A stretch of 64,000 nucleotides of DNA, taken from assembly GCA_021776635.1 (NCBI GenBank), contig JAJFFN010000032.1, positions 1 through 64,000 on the forward strand. Direction: 5' to 3'. Positions 62,241 through 64,000 of this stretch are shown in pieces. The notes under the pieces are model-generated. The model searched no databases, was not told the origin of the DNA, and saw only the letters and a list, made by a program, of their open reading frames with translations. The translations under genes and the position numbers were made by a program. This stretch comes from Robiginitomaculum sp. (GTDB lineage Bacteria; Pseudomonadota; Alphaproteobacteria; Caulobacterales; Maricaulaceae). The stretch's first letter is position 1. Every line of letters starts with the position of its first letter.

Positions 62241-64000
62241 ATGCTCTATATTTTATTACGTACTACAACCAGCTTAACGGCTATCTCCTATGCTTTGATG
62301 TCGTCTATAACGGCACACGCACAAAACGGTCACCAAGAAACGCCCCACGACGAAATTATTGTCACGGGTTCTCCTCTATCCGCGACGACAGGCGAAAGCC
62401 TTGTTGGTGTCTCGGTCATTGGCGGCGAAGAACTTGCCAGCAATCTGGCTGGGTCTCTTGGCGAAACTTTAAAGAATGTACCAGGCCTGTCCTCGACGTT
62501 TTTCGGGCCCGGGGCTTCACGACCTATTATTCGAGGTCAAGGCGGTGACCGTATCCGCATTTTAGATAACGGCATTGGCTCAATAGATGCCTCATCCGCT
62601 AGCCCTGATCATGCCACATCCGTCGAACCGGCTATGGCAACACGCATCGAAATTATTCGCGGTTCTGCCTTATTACGCTATGGTAGCTCTGCTTCTGGTG
62701 GGGTCATCAATGTGATTGACGGACGTATACCGGATAGGGTTCCAGATGAGAAAATTAAAGGTGCGGCACGTGTGGGGTTTTCCAGTGTCGATGACGGTTA
62801 TGAAGGTTCGCTCGGCGCCGATTTTACACTCGCAGAGTTTGGCAATGGTAATTTGGTTGGTCATTTAGATGCAAGCTATCGTAACACTAACGATTACAGC
62901 ATTCCCAGTTTTGCAGAAAGCGCCGTTCTGCGTGCTACAGAAGAGCAAGCCGGTGATGACCACGAACAAGCCCAAGACGTGCTCGAAAATTCGGCGGCAC
63001 GCTCCCGTGCAATTTCTGGCGGCGTTTCGTGGATCGGCCAAACCGGCCTAGTCGGGCTAGCCGTACGAAATTTAGACAGCGAATACGGTATTCCCGGTGG
63101 GCACGCCGATGATGCAGGTGAAGAAGAAGGCGGCGTAACGGTCAAGCTAAAGCAGACACGCATTGACGGGGTCAGCCGTATAGAAATAGGAGGCTTGTTT
63201 GAAACGCTAAACTTTAACGGCGGATACGCAGATTATGAACACCGAGAAATTGAGCCGGACGGCGCAATCGGCACAATCTTCGCTAATAAAGGCTACGAAC
63301 TCCGCGCCGAACTTGTTCAGGCAGAGCGTGGCAATTGGCAAGCCGCTTACGGCGGGCAATTACGACAACGCGATTTTTCTGCGATTGGCGAAGAAGCTTT
63401 TGTACCGCCTACACGTTCAACACAAATTGGTCTGTTTACTTTTCACGCGTTAAACATAGGTGACTGGCATTTGGAAGCCGGTGGGCGCTATGAACACAAC
63501 AAACATGAAAATGACACCGCTAGTATTACCCGTAAGTTTGATAGTTTCAGTATATCCACAGGTCTCGATTTTCACATTACTGATACGACGCGTATAGGCG
63601 GCACCCTCTTTCGTACATCCCGCGCGCCGACCAGTGAAGAATTGTTTTCTAACGGGCCGCATTTGGCGACCAACCAATTTGAGATTGGAGATTTAAGCCT
63701 TGGCAATGAGACCGCGACGGGCGGTGAAGCATCCATACGTTTTCGCAAGGGACGCACCCATGCCAGCTTCAATGTATTTTCTACCAATTATGAAGACTAT
63801 ATTTTTGAGCGTGCTACGGGAGCAGAACAAGACGGTTTACCAGAATTTCGTTTCTCTGCCGCAGATACCGTATTTAAAGGCTTTGAATTTGAGGCCGGCG
63901 CTATGCTAGCAACAATCAATGGTTTTGATGTTTTAGTAGACGGGTCAGTTGACTTTGTTGACGCTAATTTAAGCACAGACGGAAGTGCGCTTCCACGTAT
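62241..64000 (+). CDS. ZnuD-like TonB-dependent receptor (5' part, runs off the right edge)
   Basis: At least 586 codons visible from the ATG at 62241, no stop reached. Signal peptide 1-27, then DEIIVTGSPLSATTGESLVGVSVIGGEEL, plug motif PGLSSTFFGPGASRPIIRGQGGDRIRILDNGIG and RIEIIRGSALLRYGSSASGGVINVIDGR. The His/Asp-rich NGHQETPHDE near the N-terminus and acidic GGHADDAGEEEGG loop fit zinc-type (ZnuD) receptors. The plug and loops differ strongly from the receptor at 34828. The preceding small His/Cys protein supports metal uptake. Confidence 0.85.
   Translation, partial: MLYILLRTTTSLTAISYALMSSITAHAQNGHQETPHDEIIVTGSPLSATTGESLVGVSVIGGEELASNLAGSLGETLKNVPGLSSTFFGPGASRPIIRGQGGDRIRILDNGIGSIDASSASPDHATSVEPAMATRIEIIRGSALLRYGSSASGGVINVIDGRIPDRVPDEKIKGAARVGFSSVDDGYEGSLGADFTLAEFGNGNLVGHLDASYRNTNDYSIPSFAESAVLRATEEQAGDDHEQAQDVLENSAARSRAISGGVSWIGQTGLVGLAVRNLDSEYGIPGGHADDAGEEEGGVTVKLKQTRIDGVSRIEIGGLFETLNFNGGYADYEHREIEPDGAIGTIFANKGYELRAELVQAERGNWQAAYGGQLRQRDFSAIGEEAFVPPTRSTQIGLFTFHALNIGDWHLEAGGRYEHNKHENDTASITRKFDSFSISTGLDFHITDTTRIGGTLFRTSRAPTSEELFSNGPHLATNQFEIGDLSLGNETATGGEASIRFRKGRTHASFNVFSTNYEDYIFERATGAEQDGLPEFRFSAADTVFKGFEFEAGAMLATINGFDVLVDGSVDFVDANLSTDGSALPR

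Overview
The window looks like a chromosomal segment of a flagellated marine alphaproteobacterium of the Caulobacterales/Maricaulales (Hyphomonadaceae-like) group. This rests on gcrA and cpdR (alphaproteobacterial cell-cycle regulators), the order pyrB - inactive pyrC homologue - plsY - dprA, alphaproteobacterial families such as DUF2385/TIGR02301, and TonB-dependent receptors paired with S9 peptidases and a flavin-dependent halogenase. Genus and species cannot be told from the sequence alone. There is no rRNA, CRISPR array, transposase or integrase. One tRNA-Arg(CCG) lies near the left edge.

Layout. 1-7 kb: tRNA-Arg, a TraB/GumN-like lipoprotein, a DUF2385 protein, a YedK/HMCES-type DNA-protein crosslink protein, small envelope proteins, yaaA, a GlcD-like FAD oxidoreductase, tsaC and a YceI lipoprotein. 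7-11.6 kb: a tight plus-strand operon lepB - histidine phosphatase - xseB - ispA - dxs (protein export and isoprenoid precursors). 11.6-13 kb: two secreted low-complexity proteins. 13-17 kb: pyrB - pseudo-dihydroorotase - plsY - dprA. 17-23.2 kb: divergent flagellar operons, fliL - DUF6468-like - motE-like on the minus strand and fliF - fliH - fliN - fliP - fliG on the plus strand. 23.3-30 kb: a Crp/Fnr regulator facing four minus-strand genes: a TolB-N/TPR membrane protein, a TIR-TM-TPR protein, an orphan protein ending in eleven prolines, and a protein with a TPR-like N-terminus, a SLOG/Rossmann-like centre and an eroded nucleotide-cyclase end. This is the best candidate for an undescribed signalling or defence module.

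30-40.3 kb: an uptake/modification locus with an S9 peptidase, a tryptophan-halogenase-type flavoenzyme, a sulfotransferase, a large TonB-dependent receptor and a second S9 peptidase. 40.4-47.4 kb: cpdR, an N-formylglutamate amidohydrolase-like gene, an XRE regulator, hisN, an LRAT-fold protein, a second YceI protein, a PadR regulator with a permease-prefix membrane protein, and two tandem paralogous lipoproteins. 47.4-53.1 kb: clpB with a recognisable sigma-32 promoter, argD, an orphan ABC-2 permease, and gcrA with a DnaA-box-like site upstream. 53.2-61.8 kb: a tripartite RND efflux operon (NodT-type outer-membrane factor, adaptor with a lysine-rich tail, RND pump) followed by an M13 metallopeptidase lipoprotein. 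61.9-64 kb: a small histidine-containing DUF2946-like protein and the first 586 codons of a ZnuD-like TonB receptor that runs off the right edge.

Several intergenic elements recur and are not explained by the gene annotation. A near-identical 19-bp imperfect palindrome lies upstream of the LRAT gene and the RND operon. A TTACA-N3-TGTAA palindrome lies upstream of the crp-like gene and the lipoprotein pair. A perfectly phased triple 16-bp repeat abuts the ribosome-binding site of the M13 peptidase gene. Function assignments are from motif recognition by eye; no database search was run.
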